Source: Bacteroidaceae bacterium (lineage in GTDB: Bacteria; Bacteroidota; Bacteroidia; Bacteroidales; Bacteroidaceae). Taken from it: a stretch of 7,593 nt of DNA. This document shows positions 6,303 through 7,593 of the stretch, one piece after another. The position numbers and the translations under genes were made by a program. Position 1 is the first letter of the stretch; every line of letters begins with the position of its first letter. A model generated the notes under the pieces. That model worked only from the letters and a program-made list of their open reading frames with translations. It was not told where the DNA came from and searched no databases. The stretch covers positions 1 through 7,593 of the forward strand of contig JAQWAN010000097.1 in NCBI GenBank assembly GCA_028707655.1, read 5' to 3'.

Positions 6303-6494
6303 TTATACTCTTCTGACATTTAATGCATTCAGTCCTTTTTGAGTTTCCTCTACATCATAGCTTACTTTATCTCCTTCGTCTATCTCGTCAGTTAATCCAT
6401 TTTGATGTACAAATACGTCTTTACCGCCTTCATCAGGAGTGATAAATCCAAAACCTTTAGATCTGTTGAAAAATTTTACTGTTCCGTTACTCAT
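6303..6494 (-). CDS. Cold-shock domain protein, CspA family
   Basis: A 63-residue single cold-shock (OB-fold) domain, of normal length for the family in Bacteroidota. RNP1 is KGFGFI at residues 13-18 and RNP2 is VFVH at 27-30; the aromatic surface for single-stranded RNA/DNA binding (Phe8, Phe9, Phe15, Phe17, Phe28, His30) is in place. Such proteins act as RNA chaperones that melt mRNA structure, in the cold or during growth transitions. The start MSNGTVKFF at 6494 matches the family. An in-frame ATG 24 bases upstream (6518) would add MYFIKINI, but that codon overlaps a perfect promoter -7 element and is unlikely to be used. The gene stands alone, convergent to the kinase and sharing its terminator. 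Expression at low temperature is inferred from family, not visible here; the predicted leader is short and not the long structured leader of E. coli cspA. Confidence 0.95.
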   Translation of the reverse strand: MSNGTVKFFNRSKGFGFITPDEGGKDVFVHQNGLTDEIDEGDKVSYDVEETQKGLNALNVRRV

Positions 6495-6515
6495 AATATT
6501 AATTTTAATGAAGTA

Positions 6516-6523
6516 CAAAACTA
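6516..6523 (-). promoter_or_regulatory. Candidate -7 promoter element of the cold-shock gene
   Basis: The minus strand reads TAGTTTTG, an exact match to the Bacteroidota sigma-factor -7 consensus TAnnTTTG. It is 22 bases before the chosen ATG, predicting a leader of roughly 15 bases. The upstream region is extremely AT-rich; a clear -33 TTTG at 19-21 bases is lacking. Confidence 0.45.
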
Positions 6524-6640
6524 ATATTAAATATTATAAAATAAATCATTTCTGCTACTTAATTTCTATTCTAGTGCAATAAATTTCTTTTTTTTCTCCT
6601 AAACGGCATTTTAAAGCCCTAAAGTCCTAAAATAGAAAAC

Positions 6641-6698
6641 AAAAAATCTGCAATTTAACATTACTCTCACTTACAAAGAGCTCGTTAAATTGCAGATT
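6641..6698 (-). terminator. Rho-independent terminator of the CotH-kinase transcript
   Basis: Perfect 15-base arms, AATCTGCAATTTAAC (6645-6659) and GTTAAATTGCAGATT (6684-6698), with a possible inner CTCT/AGAG pairing. On the minus strand the stem runs into TTTTTT (plus-strand A6 at 6641-6646), the expected U-tract. It lies about 85 bases after the CotH stop and separates that gene from the cold-shock gene. The rest of 6524-6640 shows only AT-rich promoter-like DNA. Confidence 0.85.
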
Positions 6699-6783
6699 AT
6701 CAAAACTTAATAATTGGAATAGCAGCTAATTCTTGTAAGAAGCGAAGAATGCGTACTACTACTGGTTGTTTTCTTGCTTCTTT

Positions 6784-7593
6784 TTATTCTGCTAAGTAGT
6801 TAGCTACAGCAGTTGCTCTGCTCGCTACATGTTGTTTCAACTTATCTACTGCACTCGAAAAATTCGTATTTCCCTCTTTTGAAGCATCCTCTTTTAATAA
6901 GTTATAGTAGGTTTCGTAGGCAGCATCCATCTTATCACTTGTATAATACGTACCGACAAAAGAGTTCAAATTGGCTTGATATTGCGCCTTATAAGAGTCT
7001 TGTGTCATTAGATAACTAATTAGTGGCCAATTACTCGAAACCTCGGAGAGAGACAAACTAAGTGATCTTCCGTCATCGGTCATCGCCTCATTGTTATCCC
7101 AAGGAATCCAATTGAGCAAGCCTGAAGTAGGGTCGTTGTACAAAAAGTAGTTATGTGTCATCGATCCATAGGTATCCCAGTTTTGTATCACAACATTTGC
7201 AGCTAACCATTTAAGAAAAACAGGAACATTTAGTACCCCCTCTAAGTTAGAGCGCCATAAGGATGGGTCATCATTACGTGTATCCACATCGTTTAACAGG
7301 GTATAAAGTGCATTAACATCTGAATAATCGGCTTCATCCTCATTGGTTTTCTTCACTAGCTCATCTATATCGTAAGTTCCGCTTGCAAAACTAGCTGCAT
7401 CACCATCTGGTTTATACAGGTTACCACTTTTGTCCTCAAATTGTGTCTTTATTACAGTGTTATCCACCTCTTCTACTAAGGTATACACGCCATAAAACTC
7501 TTTACCATCTCCATGATCTAAATAAACAACACAGAATCGGGTATGGGCAGCTGGAACACCAAAGTCTCTAAACAAATCGGCTACCACTTTTTC
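6784..7593 (-). CDS. CotH-family protein kinase, C-terminal part
   Basis: The last 269 codons of a gene that enters from the right edge; no start codon is in view. The protein matches the CotH kinase family, named for the Bacillus spore-coat kinase CotH. Visible marks are EFYGVYTLVEEVDNT (a conserved strand after the nucleotide-binding region), NLYKPDGDAASF, NWDTYGSMTHNYFLYND and the metal-binding motif NWIPWDNNEAM, with Asp166 of the visible part as probable catalytic/metal ligand. CotH proteins are atypical kinases; in Bacteroidota many are exported and occur with surface proteins or extracellular matrix genes, but the targets are mostly unknown. The product ends at ATAVANYLAE with no T9SS sorting domain or other C-terminal addition. 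A signal peptide, if any, is off the window. The transcript ends at the strong terminator at 6641-6698. Any GTG near the edge (7587) is an internal Val, not a start. Confidence 0.88.
   Translation of the reverse strand, partial: EKVVADLFRDFGVPAAHTRFCVVYLDHGDGKEFYGVYTLVEEVDNTVIKTQFEDKSGNLYKPDGDAASFASGTYDIDELVKKTNEDEADYSDVNALYTLLNDVDTRNDDPSLWRSNLEGVLNVPVFLKWLAANVVIQNWDTYGSMTHNYFLYNDPTSGLLNWIPWDNNEAMTDDGRSLSLSLSEVSSNWPLISYLMTQDSYKAQYQANLNSFVGTYYTSDKMDAAYETYYNLLKEDASKEGNTNFSSAVDKLKQHVASRATAVANYLAE

Noticed and set aside
6813..7019. Plus-strand open frame of 68 codons opposite the CotH gene
   Set aside because: It is antisense to well-supported CotH coding sequence and shows no recognisable protein features.
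1..7593. CRISPR array, insertion sequence, tRNA or attachment site
   Set aside because: No regularly spaced repeats, transposase, terminal inverted repeats with target duplications, or tRNA-like cloverleaf were recognised on either strand.

Overview
The window looks like chromosomal DNA from a low-GC member of the Bacteroidota. This rests on AT-rich intergenic regions, starts that mostly lack a Shine-Dalgarno sequence, a 63-residue cold-shock protein, a cytosolic hybrid histidine kinase with stacked PAS domains and a PocR domain, and an exact TAnnTTTG (Bacteroidota -7) promoter match before the cold-shock gene. Genus cannot be told from the sequence alone; Flavobacteriia or a marine Bacteroidales/Marinilabiliales relative would both fit.

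Region 1 (1-2221, minus strand) is a compact redox/stress operon read right to left: a four-helix DoxX-like membrane protein, a TetR-family repressor one base behind it, a zinc-free medium-chain NADPH oxidoreductase of the CurA/PTGR1 type, and the first 47 codons of an Old Yellow Enzyme-type flavin oxidoreductase that runs off the left edge. Two perfect palindromes share the half-site ATGAA-NN-TTCAT. One lies in front of the whole operon and one lies between the repressor and the oxidoreductase. They are the likely operators of the TetR protein. Both reductase families reduce electron-poor C=C bonds, so the operon probably answers to reactive enones, quinones or similar electrophiles.

Region 2 (2222-2479) is the divergent intergenic region, with the operon promoter/operator and a separate inverted repeat on the side of the kinase.

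Region 3 (2480-6202, plus strand) is the most notable part. A 1240-codon hybrid histidine kinase (PAS-PAS-PocR-PAS-PAS-PAS-HisKA-HATPase-REC) is interrupted by one in-frame TGA at 5177-5179. The stop falls in the loop between the two helices of the dimerisation/phosphoacceptor domain. Both halves are otherwise intact, and an ATG in the same frame 54 bases on is preceded by a GGAGG at good spacing. It may be a fresh pseudogene, a sequencing error, or a kinase now made as two pieces.

Region 4 (6203-6518) holds a bidirectional terminator shared by the kinase and a convergent cold-shock protein gene. Region 5 (6519-7593) holds a strong minus-strand terminator and the C-terminal 269 codons of a CotH-family protein kinase that enters from the right edge.
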